From Gammaproteobacteria bacterium (GTDB taxonomy: Bacteria; Pseudomonadota; Gammaproteobacteria; Xanthomonadales; Wenzhouxiangellaceae): a stretch of DNA of 64,000 bases. Positions 50,704 to 61,891 of the stretch are shown piece after piece. The translations under genes and the position numbers were made by a program. The notes beneath the pieces were generated by a model that saw only the letters and a list, made by a program, of their open reading frames with translations, had not been told where the DNA came from and ran no database searches. Numbering within the stretch: the first letter of the stretch is position 1; each line of letters begins with the position of its first letter. The stretch covers positions 62,001 to 126,000 of the forward strand of contig JAJFKX010000046.1 of the NCBI GenBank assembly GCA_021772985.1, given 5' to 3'.

Positions 50704-53700
50704 AGACACTGGCCGACATTGTGCGGCTGATCAGCCAAACCAACAAAGCATCCCAATCTGTACTCAACCTGAAAGCATGAATATTCGGCGTTGCATGCAG
50801 CAAAGGTTTTTCAGCACTGATATAAACCAACGCGCAGTCTAATTGGGCTTGTTTGGCTAATTCTGCTGAAGTGGTGATAAGTACTTCGTTTTGGTTGATC
50901 GATGCCGGCAATTGCAAGCCTTGGTGGTTATGACAATTGATCTGGTTACCAATCGAAAGTAGCTGTTTGAGAATGTCGTTCATTTCATCACAGGCCAAAT
51001 GAACAATGAAGTCATGCGGTAATTCCAATCGCTCTATACGGGTCAGAATGCTGGGCTTGTCAAGCGGCAAAAACAGATGGAACATGGAGCCCTTACCGAT
51101 TGCCGAAGTTACTTCAATGCGGCCGCCCATCAATTCCACCAAGCGCTTGGTGATGGATAGTCCCAATCCCGAGCCGCCATACTTTTTCCAGGTCCAGTCT
51201 TCAGCCTGCTGATATTCATCAAATAAACTGTCGATAACCTCGTTTGACATGCCAATGCCGGTGTCAGCGACAGTCAGTTGCAAACTTGGTTTTTGTTTGT
51301 CGTGGATTTCATTGACAGCAATAAATACAGCACCATTGGGTGTGAATTTTATTGAGTTATTAACCAGGTTTGTCAGGATTTGTACCAGCCGGGTCTTATC
51401 ACCGATCCACCATCCACAGGTGTCGGGTGCCATCAGAGCATGCAGTTCCAAGCCTTTGGCAGATGCCTGGTCCTGGAATAATTGGGTAACATGCTCAAGG
51501 ACGTTGTCCAGTTCGAACGTATCTTGATGCAGTTCAACTTTATTGGCTTCAATTTTGGATATATCCAAAACATCATCCACGACTGCGAGTAATTGTTCAC
51601 TTGAATCAGTTAAACGCTGCAGAATAATATTGCGTTGTTCACCGGGCTCGCAATTATTTAGTAAATCCAACATACCCATCAGGCCGTGTAATGGTGTGCG
51701 AATCTCATGACTTACAGTCGAAATAAATTCGCTTTTTGCATCATTCGCCCGTTGATTAAGCGCGGCCAACTGACTGACCTGTTCCAATAAAACGGTATTG
51801 TGTACCGCAGTTTCCGCCAATTGCGCCACCAGCGAGGCAAGCGCAACATCATTTTCACCTGGTGGTGTATCTGCTGGAAACTGCAAGCAGGCAATGGCCT
51901 GAACGGGTCGTTTCGCACCGAGCGGCAAACTCAATTGGGTAGCACTGGCCCGGGCTTGCTCTTCAGTTCCAATTTGTTGCTGGTGATAACGCATCGCCGA
52001 GTTATTTTCAAAGCCTGCATACAGCACGCTAAAATCCACCTTGGCCGGAAACTCCCGAGCCCATTGCTCGTTGTAGATAAACTCATGTGCCGGTTCACTT
52101 GTATCCTGGAAATGCACCAGCATCCGCGCCATCGGCATACTTTCTTTTAAAGTTGTGGACAGGGTAGTGGCGATTTCTTCATAGTGAATTGCGCTGGCGA
52201 AATCTGTGGCGATACGGGTTTGTGTTTCTGCAAACTGTTGCCGCTCGCGGGCCTGGAATAAAGCGCGACGGCGAGCACTGGCCTGGCGGCGGCGAAGTTG
52301 CAACAGCACAGCTGCAAATATGGCAATCGTTCCATACAGACTATATGCCCACCAGGTAACCCATGGGGGACGCTGGATATTGAATGATAGAGAGTCATTA
52401 ATTTCACCCCACTCACCGGAACCTATTCGGGCACGTGCGTTGAAGGTATAGCTACCGTGTTTCAAACGGCTATAGGTAACCTGCGGTGCCTGGCTGGTGT
52501 TGATCCAGTCAGTATCCCATCCATCCATCCGGTATTGATAACTGAGGTGATCACGGTTATTGAAGGTGACTGCGTTGAAACGAACCGAAATTGTGTTGTC
52601 GTCATAGTCAAAATCAAGTGGTTGTGATGTCAGCTGTTCTGCAGGCAAGTCTTGCTCCAGGCTGATTAATCCATTGATATCAATACGTGGTCGGCCAGAT
52701 TTTGGGCGGATTTTGCGTGGATCAAATATCACCTGGCCCTGGCTGGTTCCAATTGCCATTCGGCCATCCGTTAGTTGCACCAACGTATTTGCACTCATTT
52801 CACTTGATGGCAGCCCATCACTGCGGGTTAAATGTAAAAAGTCCGGGTTGCTGTCGTTTTCAAGGCCTTCAACTGAAGACAATATTTTAAACAGGCCGTT
52901 GGTAGAACCAATCCACAGTTTCCCCTGGGTATCAAATAACAGATTATTAATCACTGTGTTAAGCAGTGTTTCCGGATAATTCAAGTGCAGTATGGGTGAA
53001 AATAATTGAGTGTCTAAATGGTATTGAAAAACACCGCTTTTCTGCGCAATCCATAAGCGTTTTTGACGGTCAAAAGTCAGTTGCTGAATATGATCATCAG
53101 CAACATCCAGTAAAACTTCAAACTGGTCGGTATGCGCATCATATCTGTATAAGCGAGATTCGCTGGATATCAAAAACTGAGAATCACTGAGTGGCAGATG
53201 CTGGGTAAATGTGATGCTTTGCAAGGCTTGTTCAGTTTCTCGTAATTGCCAGCTTTGCCGTAGCTTGTCATAGCGAAGCAGGTATCGATATTTTGCGATC
53301 AGCCAGAGCGAATCCTCCAATTCGATGAAACCCAGCGGGCGATTGCCACGCAAAGTATTGGTAATCTCATCTGACAGTGGAACCTGCACTGGATCGGCAT
53401 TAACTTGCTTATATAGAATTTCACGGTTACCTGCTACCCAGGTAGCTCCGGATCGGTCAATATGGATGGCCCAAACGCGTTGGAAAGGTAGGGTTTTCAG
53501 GGTTGTCGGCGTACTGAATTTTTGCTGGCGGTAAGAATAACGCGCCAAGCCTGCATCAAAAGTACCCATCCACAGCTGATCCGGGCTAGTGAAGTTTGTG
53601 ATGATATTGTTGCTGGGTAAATGATCGGCTTCTAATGGATTACGGCGTAATAGAGTGAAGTTATCCCAACCAGGGGGCTTATAGATCAAGCCATTATCAC

Positions 53701-54796
53701 GGCTGGCGATCCAGACATTGCCATTTTCACCTGTTGTAAGCGCGGATAAACTGTTACTGGCCAGAGTTCCCGCAAGGGTTTCCTGATGTTGATAATGCCT
53801 GATATGGTATCCCGAATCGGCGCTATATTCGGCTGGTGGCTGATGGTCGGCCACATTATTGATCGATTTTGGGTCAATGGATAGCTGGATACTGTATAAA
53901 CCCGAGGCGGTAGCAGCCCATAAAGTATCATCGTAGACGCTCAGAGAGTTAATCCCAATACGTTCAATATCCAGTAATGCTGACAGATCGATTTTGTCTG
54001 CATACTCGGAGGTTAAACTATCAAAAATACCAATTTCATTGGTGGCGGCAGCGTAAACCAGATCCCGGTGGCTGGTAATGGACAGAATGGATTTATCAGT
54101 TGCCAGCCAGTCACCACTGGCTGCCTGAACGAAGCGGTTGTTCGATTCGTCCAGATACATAATGCCTTTTCCAAACAGACCTACCCAGACCCGGCAGTTG
54201 CGATCGACATGCAGATTGCTGATCAGCAGGGTTTCCGAGGTTGTGTCTGGGATCAACATGGGTATTGATTCCAGGGTATTATTTTCAGGGTTCAACCGGG
54301 CTACCCCTTCTCCGGGAAAACCCAGCATAATGTTGCCGTCACAGTCTTCAGCCATCCCCCAGATGGTATCGTTGGGAAGCTGTAGTGATTCGGTAGTGGT
54401 GCTGTAGTGGCGCAGGATGTTCAGGTTATTATCGACCTGAACCAATCCCCCTGCTTCCATACCTGCCCAGATCAGGCCATTGGAATCGGCCAGCACAGCC
54501 TGTACGCTGCGGCCCGGCAAGGTTAGGTCGTCAGTACGACCATGCAGCAGTGATTTAAAACTCAGGCCATCGAAGCGTGTTAAGCCGGCCTGACTGCCAA
54601 TCCACAGGTAGCCATCGCTGGATTCAGTAGTGACATAAAGCTCATTGGTAGGTAATCCGTCTTGAGAAGTATAGTGTTCAAAGCGTATATCCTGTGCCTG
54701 CAAACTGGTGCAGAACAGTATGCAGCAAGTCAACTGCATGGCGGCAACAGCCGATAGCGTGTTTATCGCTTTGCTGTGTGCGATAAGCTGCCTCAT
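50702..54796 (-). CDS. Two-component regulator propeller sensor histidine kinase (hybrid-like, degenerate receiver)
   Basis: 1364 residues from the ATG at 54796 (GGGAGG 7 nt upstream). A signal peptide is followed by about 700 residues of propeller repeats (for example SSDGYLWIGSQAGLTRFDG, LIWAGMEAGGLV), a Y_Y_Y-type domain (LSYQYRMDGWDTDW ... YTFNARA), one membrane segment (about 810-830), a GAF-like region, the kinase domain with His1031 in FISTVSHEIRTPLHGL, and ATPase motifs LVNNSIKFTPNG, ADTGIGMS, GGSGLGLSI. The final about 110 residues resemble a receiver fold but I see no phosphorylatable Asp, so the output partner must be elsewhere. It probably senses an extracellular polymer or oligosaccharide. 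No response regulator gene lies alongside. Confidence 0.88.
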   Translation of the reverse strand: MRQLIAHSKAINTLSAVAAMQLTCCILFCTSLQAQDIRFEHYTSQDGLPTNELYVTTESSDGYLWIGSQAGLTRFDGLSFKSLLHGRTDDLTLPGRSVQAVLADSNGLIWAGMEAGGLVQVDNNLNILRHYSTTTESLQLPNDTIWGMAEDCDGNIMLGFPGEGVARLNPENNTLESIPMLIPDTTSETLLISNLHVDRNCRVWVGLFGKGIMYLDESNNRFVQAASGDWLATDKSILSITSHRDLVYAAATNEIGIFDSLTSEYADKIDLSALLDIERIGINSLSVYDDTLWAATASGLYSIQLSIDPKSINNVADHQPPAEYSADSGYHIRHYQHQETLAGTLASNSLSALTTGENGNVWIASRDNGLIYKPPGWDNFTLLRRNPLEADHLPSNNIITNFTSPDQLWMGTFDAGLARYSYRQQKFSTPTTLKTLPFQRVWAIHIDRSGATWVAGNREILYKQVNADPVQVPLSDEITNTLRGNRPLGFIELEDSLWLIAKYRYLLRYDKLRQSWQLRETEQALQSITFTQHLPLSDSQFLISSESRLYRYDAHTDQFEVLLDVADDHIQQLTFDRQKRLWIAQKSGVFQYHLDTQLFSPILHLNYPETLLNTVINNLLFDTQGKLWIGSTNGLFKILSSVEGLENDSNPDFLHLTRSDGLPSSEMSANTLVQLTDGRMAIGTSQGQVIFDPRKIRPKSGRPRIDINGLISLEQDLPAEQLTSQPLDFDYDDNTISVRFNAVTFNNRDHLSYQYRMDGWDTDWINTSQAPQVTYSRLKHGSYTFNARARIGSGEWGEINDSLSFNIQRPPWVTWWAYSLYGTIAIFAAVLLQLRRRQASARRRALFQARERQQFAETQTRIATDFASAIHYEEIATTLSTTLKESMPMARMLVHFQDTSEPAHEFIYNEQWAREFPAKVDFSVLYAGFENNSAMRYHQQQIGTEEQARASATQLSLPLGAKRPVQAIACLQFPADTPPGENDVALASLVAQLAETAVHNTVLLEQVSQLAALNQRANDAKSEFISTVSHEIRTPLHGLMGMLDLLNNCEPGEQRNIILQRLTDSSEQLLAVVDDVLDISKIEANKVELHQDTFELDNVLEHVTQLFQDQASAKGLELHALMAPDTCGWWIGDKTRLVQILTNLVNNSIKFTPNGAVFIAVNEIHDKQKPSLQLTVADTGIGMSNEVIDSLFDEYQQAEDWTWKKYGGSGLGLSITKRLVELMGGRIEVTSAIGKGSMFHLFLPLDKPSILTRIERLELPHDFIVHLACDEMNDILKQLLSIGNQINCHNHQGLQLPASINQNEVLITTSAELAKQAQLDCALVYISAEKPLLHATPNIHAFRLSTDWDALLVWLISRTMSASV

Positions 54797-55135
54797 CAAA
54801 GTGCCTCCCGAATATCTAGAAATTCCCTATTATCTCAGTATTATGGCCGGTTCAAGGCATGACTGTATAGTTATCAAATCAGTTTGAACAGAGGCTTTTG
54901 AGATTACGCCATACAATTTTAGCTCATCATCATTAATTATCGAATTAATCGAGCAAACATTGTAGGGCTGCCACCGTTCTTGAGGCCCTTTGTTCAAGGC
55001 TGAATGTTTGTTTTCAGCTTCAGTGCTCCGGATAATTCACTGCGTATGGCTGCAGGGTGTTGCATTCACTTCTTGTTGGTGGTTGCTGCGGTAGAAGCAT
55101 AAACTGGGGTCCTGTATGTGGTTCAGGGTAAAGCC
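54797..55135. other. Intergenic region between the sensor kinase and the small membrane protein
   Basis: About 339 bp between divergently oriented genes. It holds the ribosome site GGGAGG of the kinase (minus strand, just upstream of 54796) and should hold both promoters. An AT-rich patch around 54927-54950 (ATTAATTATCGAATTAATCG) has dyad symmetry. Nothing gene-like is seen. Confidence 0.5.
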
Positions 55136-55501
55136 ATGCGTGTAGTTATTCTGCTGGTTGGTTTGTATTGCCTTCAAAATACCAACTTCGCTAGTGATAG
55201 CTGGTGGGAAAGTCGAGCATTTCCGGTGCTCGACTTTTTTTTCTTAACCTATCTGGTGATTGATCTGATGTTGTTTTTCTTTATGTTGCAGCAAGGTGAT
55301 AGTCTGCGGGCGCGTGATTATGCTGAGGATAATTTATGGCATATGATTTATGAAAAAGCTTTAAGGCGGGTTGATCAGCAAGCTAACTTTGCCGGGCTGT
55401 GGTATTGGTTGGGAGTATCTCTGGAAGTTGGGTTAATGTTGATGGCATTTATGCATGCTGGCGGCCTGCTGATTGATGTTTTGCTACATACTGGAATCTA
55501 A
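55136..55501 (+). CDS. Small membrane protein of unknown function
   Basis: 121 residues from the ATG at 55136 (AGGG 7 nt upstream); GTG 55118 would add six residues. Three to four hydrophobic segments (about 2-16, 35-55, 85-100 and 105-118) enclose a polar stretch GDSLRARDYAEDNLWHMIYEKALRRVDQQ. The second segment is very Phe-rich. I recognise no family. The 3' end overlaps the convergent methyltransferase gene by 4 bp. Confidence 0.55.
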   Translation: MRVVILLVGLYCLQNTNFASDSWWESRAFPVLDFFFLTYLVIDLMLFFFMLQQGDSLRARDYAEDNLWHMIYEKALRRVDQQANFAGLWYWLGVSLEVGLMLMAFMHAGGLLIDVLLHTGI

Positions 55502-56517
55502 GGGAGGGGGCGGTTGGCGGAAATATAGGTGCCAACAATTGAGCCATCAGGCTTGCGTACTGGCTGATGTTGAATGTCCTGCATATTACCAGCCAGGAAT
55601 AACTGATCCAGTTGCTGCTGGCGTTCGGTGGTTATCGCGCTGTTTACCAGAGCCTGCAGGCGTTCAGCGAAAAATACCAGTTCATCATGGATCTGTTGAA
55701 TTTTTTCTAACACCAATGCTGGGGTGTGTGCTTCCCGGTGTTGATAAATGTATGCCAGATTTTGAATGGCCACATCTAATATTTCTGCAGGCTTATCGTA
55801 TTTTCGCAACCTTGTAAAACAACCCTGCAATGATTGAACCATTGCTTTTCTTTCAGGTGTGTGCAGAGTTTGGCGGTGTGAATCAGGGATAAATTGTCCA
55901 TTCTTGACTTGTCGCTTGATAATATTTTGCAGGTGATCAGTAACCGCAGCCTGTTCAAGCATATAATGGGTGTCGCTGATTTCACGTACTGTATTGGCAT
56001 ACACCACGCTGTTGTCGCAATGACAAATCCAATTAAGTTTGCCACCCGGTTTTAACACTCGCATGGCTTCGTTTGTCATGGTCTCCAGATCTGCATATTC
56101 AGCCCCGAACTGACTCACTACACAATCGAACATGGCATTGGCAAATGGTAGTGATTCAATATTAATACGGGGCAAAAAATTTGGAGCCAATTGTTTTAAC
56201 TGATTGCGATCAAGGTGTGACCACGGGTCAATTTCTGCCAAATCCACACCAAGTAGTTGCAGATGTTTGTGTTGGATACGTGCAGCATCAATCGCAAAAT
56301 GCAGTACAGCACCATTACCAGTAGCCAAATCAAGAATTCGACTATTGGTGGGCAAACTTGAGAAAAAGGCCAACCAATGCTGACTGATGACTCGGTTATA
56401 GTTACCATCTGCGGCCTCCATGCAGGCTGCAATCCGGTTTCCGGACCAGTAACTGGACCATTTATCCTCGCTGGAATCTTGTTTGGTCGGGTTGCCGATT
56501 GCTTGATTGGGAGACAT
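55498..56517 (-). CDS. SAM-dependent methyltransferase (type 11 class)
   Basis: 339 residues from the ATG at 56517, chosen because GAGG lies 9 nt before it; the longer frame to 56664 has an unlikely basic tail. The class I methyltransferase core is seen: motif I ILDLATGNGAVLHFAIDA, LLGVDLAEIDP, the SLPFANAMFDCVVSQFGAEY block of motif IV, and LKPGGKLNWICH. A C-terminal helical extension of about 120 residues with QIHDELVFFAERLQALV is extra. The acceptor substrate is unknown; small molecules are most likely. Confidence 0.8.
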   Translation of the reverse strand: MSPNQAIGNPTKQDSSEDKWSSYWSGNRIAACMEAADGNYNRVISQHWLAFFSSLPTNSRILDLATGNGAVLHFAIDAARIQHKHLQLLGVDLAEIDPWSHLDRNQLKQLAPNFLPRINIESLPFANAMFDCVVSQFGAEYADLETMTNEAMRVLKPGGKLNWICHCDNSVVYANTVREISDTHYMLEQAAVTDHLQNIIKRQVKNGQFIPDSHRQTLHTPERKAMVQSLQGCFTRLRKYDKPAEILDVAIQNLAYIYQHREAHTPALVLEKIQQIHDELVFFAERLQALVNSAITTERQQQLDQLFLAGNMQDIQHQPVRKPDGSIVGTYISANRPLP

Positions 56518-56831
56518 TCTATTGAACCTCGGATAACTGTTAACGCTGCAACGATAGAGTGTTTGCTCGGCTTTGTTTGTGGATTGATAGTTGTCTGTGC
56601 GTAGCCATAATGTTGTCCATCTGTGCTTTCTCGGATACAAATGCAAGTCCGATAGCACTTGCATGATGTTTCCTAACGATTAATTCGGTTACGATTTGTT
56701 GATAAACACGTAGAATAGTCCAATTGGGGATAAGTTCGCAGCAAAGGCTGCGTGTAGTGAGCCGACTAAGGTCATATTAAATAGTACTATCTGGCGCTAA
56801 AAAATGACACCAGATTTTGAGGAGAACAGTA
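56518..56831. other. Intergenic region upstream of ald with two small hairpins
   Basis: About 314 bp between divergent genes. Two hairpins are visible: ATGCAAGT (56641-56648) with ACTTGCAT (56657-56664), and CGCAGC (56737-56742) with GCTGCG (56747-56752). The ald ribosome site GAGGAG lies at the right end. It probably holds both promoters. No riboswitch or RNA gene is recognised. Confidence 0.45.
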
Positions 56832-57980
56832 ATGCGCATTGGTGTGCCCAAGGAAATCAAAAACCATGAATACCGTGTCGGTTTAATCCCGGCAGCGGTA
56901 CTGGAATTAACCCGCAGAGGTCATGAAGTGCTTATTGAAACGGATGCTGGTAGCGGTATCAGTATCTCCGATCAGGGTTTTGTGGATGTAGGTGCAAAAA
57001 TTCTTGGTACAGCTGCAGAAGTGTTTGCTTCGGCTGACATGATTGTTAAGGTCAAAGAACCACAGGCTGTTGAACGTGCAATGCTGCATGAACGGCATAT
57101 ATTGTTTACTTATCTGCACCTGGCGCCGGATGCACCGCAAACCAAAGATCTGGTTGAGTCAGGTGCTACATGTGTTGCTTATGAAACCGTGACAGATAAT
57201 TCTGGACGGCTGCCGCTGCTGGCGCCGATGTCTGAAGTTGCGGGACGGTTATCCATCCAGGCAGGGGCGCATTGTCTTGAAAAAGCATCTGGAGGTTGCG
57301 GCATGCTGCTTGGTGGTGTGCCAGGTGTTTCGCCAGCCAAAGTGGCTGTGATTGGTGGTGGTGTAGTAGGTTACAACGCCACCCGTATGGCTGTGGGTTT
57401 GGGTGCGCGAGTAGTGGTTTTAGACCGTAACCTGGATGTGCTCAGGCATCTGGATGCGTTGTTCGGAAGTCAGATTGAAACTGTACATTCGAATGTCGAC
57501 TCCCTTGCGCACCATATACCAGATGCAGACCTGGTTATTGGTGGTGTACTGATTCCTGGTGCGGCTGCTCCTAAGTTGGTGACTCGCCAGCACCTGCGCA
57601 GTATGCGGCCCGGTTCGGTGGTTGTGGACGTGGCAATTGATCAAGGCGGGTGTTTTGAAACCTCACGCGCAACTACGCATGCAGATCCTACTTATATTGA
57701 AGAGCAGGTAGTGCACTACTGCGTGGCCAATATGCCCGGTGCGGTTGCGCGCACATCAACTTTTGCATTAAACCATGCCACTTTGCCATTTACGCTTAGA
57801 CTGGCTGAATATGGCAGTGATGCATTGTTACAGGATAAGCATTTGTTGAATGGCTTGAATGTACATCGGGGAATGGTTACCTATGAAGAGGTAGCACAGG
57901 ACCTTGGATATGATTACGTAACGCCAGAGCAGGCACTGAGAAAAAAGGTGATTTGGTCAGGGCATGCCAACCAGCCCTGA
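56832..57980 (+). CDS. ald: Alanine dehydrogenase
   Basis: 382 residues from the ATG at 56832 (GAGGAG 7 nt upstream); an earlier TTG is not needed. The first residues [23 protein letters not shown] are the family start; Lys/His catalytic regions VKVKEPQ and FTYLHLAPD follow, and the Rossmann motif is [24 protein letters not shown]. The late [17 protein letters not shown] block is in place. It interconverts alanine with pyruvate and ammonia, linking amino-acid use to central carbon. It overlaps the downstream aguA by 17 bp. Confidence 0.95.
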   Translation: MRIGVPKEIKNHEYRVGLIPAAVLELTRRGHEVLIETDAGSGISISDQGFVDVGAKILGTAAEVFASADMIVKVKEPQAVERAMLHERHILFTYLHLAPDAPQTKDLVESGATCVAYETVTDNSGRLPLLAPMSEVAGRLSIQAGAHCLEKASGGCGMLLGGVPGVSPAKVAVIGGGVVGYNATRMAVGLGARVVVLDRNLDVLRHLDALFGSQIETVHSNVDSLAHHIPDADLVIGGVLIPGAAAPKLVTRQHLRSMRPGSVVVDVAIDQGGCFETSRATTHADPTYIEEQVVHYCVANMPGAVARTSTFALNHATLPFTLRLAEYGSDALLQDKHLLNGLNVHRGMVTYEEVAQDLGYDYVTPEQALRKKVIWSGHANQP

Positions 57981-58986
57981 GTATTGTCTACCCGCTGAAT
58001 GGGAGCCGCAACAACGGACCTGGATTGCCTGGCCCAGGCCGCAGACATGGGGCGATGGCTGGCAGGCTGCAGAGCAGGCATTCGCACGCGTAGCCAATTG
58101 CATAAGTGAACACCAGGCAGTGACCATGCTGTGTGATGCTGCACTGCAACCTAATGCTCAGAGGTTACTAAGTCGGCAAGTTGAATGTTGGCCATTTGAT
58201 TATGATGATGCCTGGCTGCGTGACACTGGCCCCGTATTTATCCGCCAGGCGGATGGTCAATTATTCATTACCGGCTGGAACTTTAACGGTTGGGGTAACA
58301 AGTTTAACCCGTGGCAACAAGATCGATCGTTAGCAAGCCGATTGGCTAAAATCATGGGCATGAAATTCCTGTCAGCAAATATCATTGCAGAAGGCGGAGC
58401 ATTGCATAGTGATGGCCAGGGGGCATTGCTGACGACAGAACAATGCCTGTTAAATGAAAACCGCAATCCGGGTGCTGATCAAACCGATATCGAGTTGGAA
58501 CTTGAGCGATTAACCGGTGCGCAGCAGGTTATCTGGCTGGCTGATGGCCTGGAAGATGATCATACCGATGGACACATTGATGAATTAGCCTGTTTTTCGA
58601 AGCCAGGCACAATATTATTGTGTGGTTGCGAGGATGCAGACGACCCCAACCATGCCGTGATTAACGCTGCCCGACAGAAACTAACAGCGACTAGAGATGC
58701 AGCTGGCAATGTTTTAGAGATTATCGAGGTTCCCCAGCCGGAACAACGACGGGCTATTGGTGGCAATCGATTGACCTTATCGTATATCAATTTTTATTTG
58801 TGCAATGGGGCGTTGATAATGCCGGAATTTGAACAGCAACGGCATGACGCTAATGCACGTGCAATATTGGCAGAACAGTTTTCCGACCGGATAATTTACC
58901 AACTTCCGGCTTTGCCGATTGTGGCTGGTGGTGGAGGGATTCATTGTATTACCCAGCAGCAACCAATAGAGGTAATGGCTGGGTGA
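57964..58986 (+). CDS. aguA: Agmatine deiminase
   Basis: 340 residues. The guanidino-modifying fold is shown by PAEWEPQQRTWIAWP, the PFDYDDAWLRDTGPVFI block, NIIAEGGALHSDGQGALLTTEQCLL and DHTDGHIDELACF, with the catalytic Cys328 in GGGGIHCITQQQP. It hydrolyses agmatine to N-carbamoylputrescine and ammonia. The start overlaps the ald end by 17 bp and the stop overlaps aguB by 4 bp, so the three genes form one transcript. Nothing unusual in the active site. Confidence 0.94.
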   Translation: MPTSPEYCLPAEWEPQQRTWIAWPRPQTWGDGWQAAEQAFARVANCISEHQAVTMLCDAALQPNAQRLLSRQVECWPFDYDDAWLRDTGPVFIRQADGQLFITGWNFNGWGNKFNPWQQDRSLASRLAKIMGMKFLSANIIAEGGALHSDGQGALLTTEQCLLNENRNPGADQTDIELELERLTGAQQVIWLADGLEDDHTDGHIDELACFSKPGTILLCGCEDADDPNHAVINAARQKLTATRDAAGNVLEIIEVPQPEQRRAIGGNRLTLSYINFYLCNGALIMPEFEQQRHDANARAILAEQFSDRIIYQLPALPIVAGGGGIHCITQQQPIEVMAG

Positions 58987-59840
58987 GACAGGTAAGCGTG
59001 GCTGCAGTGCAAATGGCGTGTACGGACAATGCTGAGCAAAATCTCGCGCGCGCGATTGAATTGATATATCAGGCTGCAGCTGGTGGTGGGCAAGTTATAT
59101 TATTGCCGGAACTGTTTACCAATCAGTATTTTTGTAAAACTCAAAACTCGAATTATTTCAAGTTGGCTGCTCCTTTCCAGGGGCATCCGATGTTAGAGCG
59201 AATGCAAGCTGTTGCAGCAGAATTACAAGTTGTATTGCCAGTCAGTTTTTTTGAACGCTCTGGTCAAAACTACTTTAACTCGTTGGCCATGATTGACGCT
59301 GATGGCAGAATGCTGGGCTGTTATAGAAAGTCGCATATTCCTGATGGCCCAGGTTATCAAGAGAAATTTTATTTCACACCGGGTGATACCGGGTTTGATG
59401 TTTGGCATACACGCTATGCGACAATTGGAGCAGCTGTTTGCTGGGATCAATGGTTTCCGGAAGCAGCTCGCAGCCTGTGCTTACAGGGGGCCGAGTTGTT
59501 ATTTTATCCGACTGCTATAGGTTCAGAGCCGGAACAGCCTGAGATTGATTCTAAAAGTCATTGGCAAACCGTCATGCAAGGCCATGCCGGTGCGAATATG
59601 ACCCCGGTAATTGCAGCTAACCGGATCGGCCGGGAACATGATAGCGGCGTTACGGTCACTTTTTATGGGAGTTCATTTATAGCTGGTTGGAATGGTCAGA
59701 TAGAAATTGAATTACCGCGTGATCAGGAAGGTGTGATCGCTCAAAGTTTTGATTTGACACAGTTGGCTGAATTACGTGCAGACTGGGGATTATTTCGAGA
59801 TCGCCGTCCGCAGCTTTACAATAAATTGATAACTTATTAA
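58983..59840 (+). CDS. aguB: N-carbamoylputrescine amidase
   Basis: 285 residues from the GTG at 58983, which overlaps the aguA stop (GTGA) and fits the family start VRQVSVAAVQMAC; an upstream extension to 58944 is inside aguA. The nitrilase triad is visible: Glu in ILLPELFTNQYF, Lys in GCYRKSHIPDGPGYQEKFYF, Cys in GAAVCWDQWFPE. It makes putrescine from N-carbamoylputrescine, releasing CO2 and ammonia. With AguA it forms the agmatine route to putrescine. Confidence 0.94.
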   Translation: MRQVSVAAVQMACTDNAEQNLARAIELIYQAAAGGGQVILLPELFTNQYFCKTQNSNYFKLAAPFQGHPMLERMQAVAAELQVVLPVSFFERSGQNYFNSLAMIDADGRMLGCYRKSHIPDGPGYQEKFYFTPGDTGFDVWHTRYATIGAAVCWDQWFPEAARSLCLQGAELLFYPTAIGSEPEQPEIDSKSHWQTVMQGHAGANMTPVIAANRIGREHDSGVTVTFYGSSFIAGWNGQIEIELPRDQEGVIAQSFDLTQLAELRADWGLFRDRRPQLYNKLITY

Positions 59841-59861
59841 CTACGCTTGCTAATTACCTGA

Positions 59862-60953
<1,092 letters not shown>

Positions 60954-61016
60954 GCGATTGAGCAATGGAATTGCTGATCAGCCCGTGTGGGATAAAAAGC
61001 GTTATTTTCAACGCCA

Positions 61017-61835
61017 ATGACAGTTGCACAACAACAACGCGATCATGGAGCCTATACCACTAGATTATTGGTATTAGGCTTATTGGCGATTTTTTTAATG
61101 TCCGTCGATCACCGCGGGCAGTATCTGCAGCTGCTGCGCAAACAAACAGTTCACCTTACACTGCCCTTTTACCGCGCTTTGGATTGGCCTCAACGTGCTA
61201 TCAGCAATGCTTTTGCCCACCTGAGCAGTCAACACGAGTTGACCAATCAGATCCGGCGACTTGAAGCAGAGCAAACCCGCTTGCAGGGAGAAGTATTACG
61301 ATTCAAGGCAATCACCAAAGAGAATCAGGAGCTGCGCAAATTATTGGAAGGGGTGCAGATAACTTCGTCTGAATTGATTCTGGCTGATTTGGTGCATGTC
61401 TCTATGGACCCATTTTCACATCGTGTGGTAATTAATCGAGGCTCAAGATCTGGTGTCGATATTGGTATGGCCGTGGTTGATCAGGCTGGTTTGTTCGGAC
61501 AAGTAACAGAATCCACCATTAACGGTGCTACGGTTACCTTGATCACAGATGCCAACCATGCTTTGCCAGTTCGCAATTTACGCAATGGAGTACGAACCAT
61601 TGCCTATGGAACTGGTGATTTGCATATGTTGGCTATCACAGATCTGCCCCGTAATACTGACTTGATAGTTGGCGATTTACTGGTGACATCAGGGTTGGGC
61701 GGGCGCTTTCCGTTGGGCTTGCCGGTTGCTGAGGTTGTTGCAATAGAAGTTCATGATGCGGATCGATTTGCCAGAGTAAAGGCGCGCCCTTTAGCCGCCA
61801 TGGATCAAGCACAACAAGTTCTGGTTGTGCATTAG
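61017..61835 (+). CDS. mreC: Rod-shape determining protein MreC
   Basis: 272 residues. One membrane segment (about 18-36), a coiled coil (about 70-105: HELTNQIRRLEAEQTRLQGEV ... ENQELRKLL) and two beta-barrel domains with INRGSRSGVDIGMAVVDQAGLFGQVTE and DLLVTSGLGGRFPLGLPVAEV. It is a bitopic periplasmic scaffold for the elongasome. The ATG directly follows a small hairpin (GCGTT 60999-61003 with AACGC 61010-61014) and has no clear ribosome site, which may lower its yield relative to MreB. Confidence 0.95.
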   Translation: MTVAQQQRDHGAYTTRLLVLGLLAIFLMSVDHRGQYLQLLRKQTVHLTLPFYRALDWPQRAISNAFAHLSSQHELTNQIRRLEAEQTRLQGEVLRFKAITKENQELRKLLEGVQITSSELILADLVHVSMDPFSHRVVINRGSRSGVDIGMAVVDQAGLFGQVTESTINGATVTLITDANHALPVRNLRNGVRTIAYGTGDLHMLAITDLPRNTDLIVGDLLVTSGLGGRFPLGLPVAEVVAIEVHDADRFARVKARPLAAMDQAQQVLVVH

Positions 61836-61891
61836 AAGTACGGTAATACCGATAATAATGGGCAAAATGATCATCAATCCGACACAAAAAA

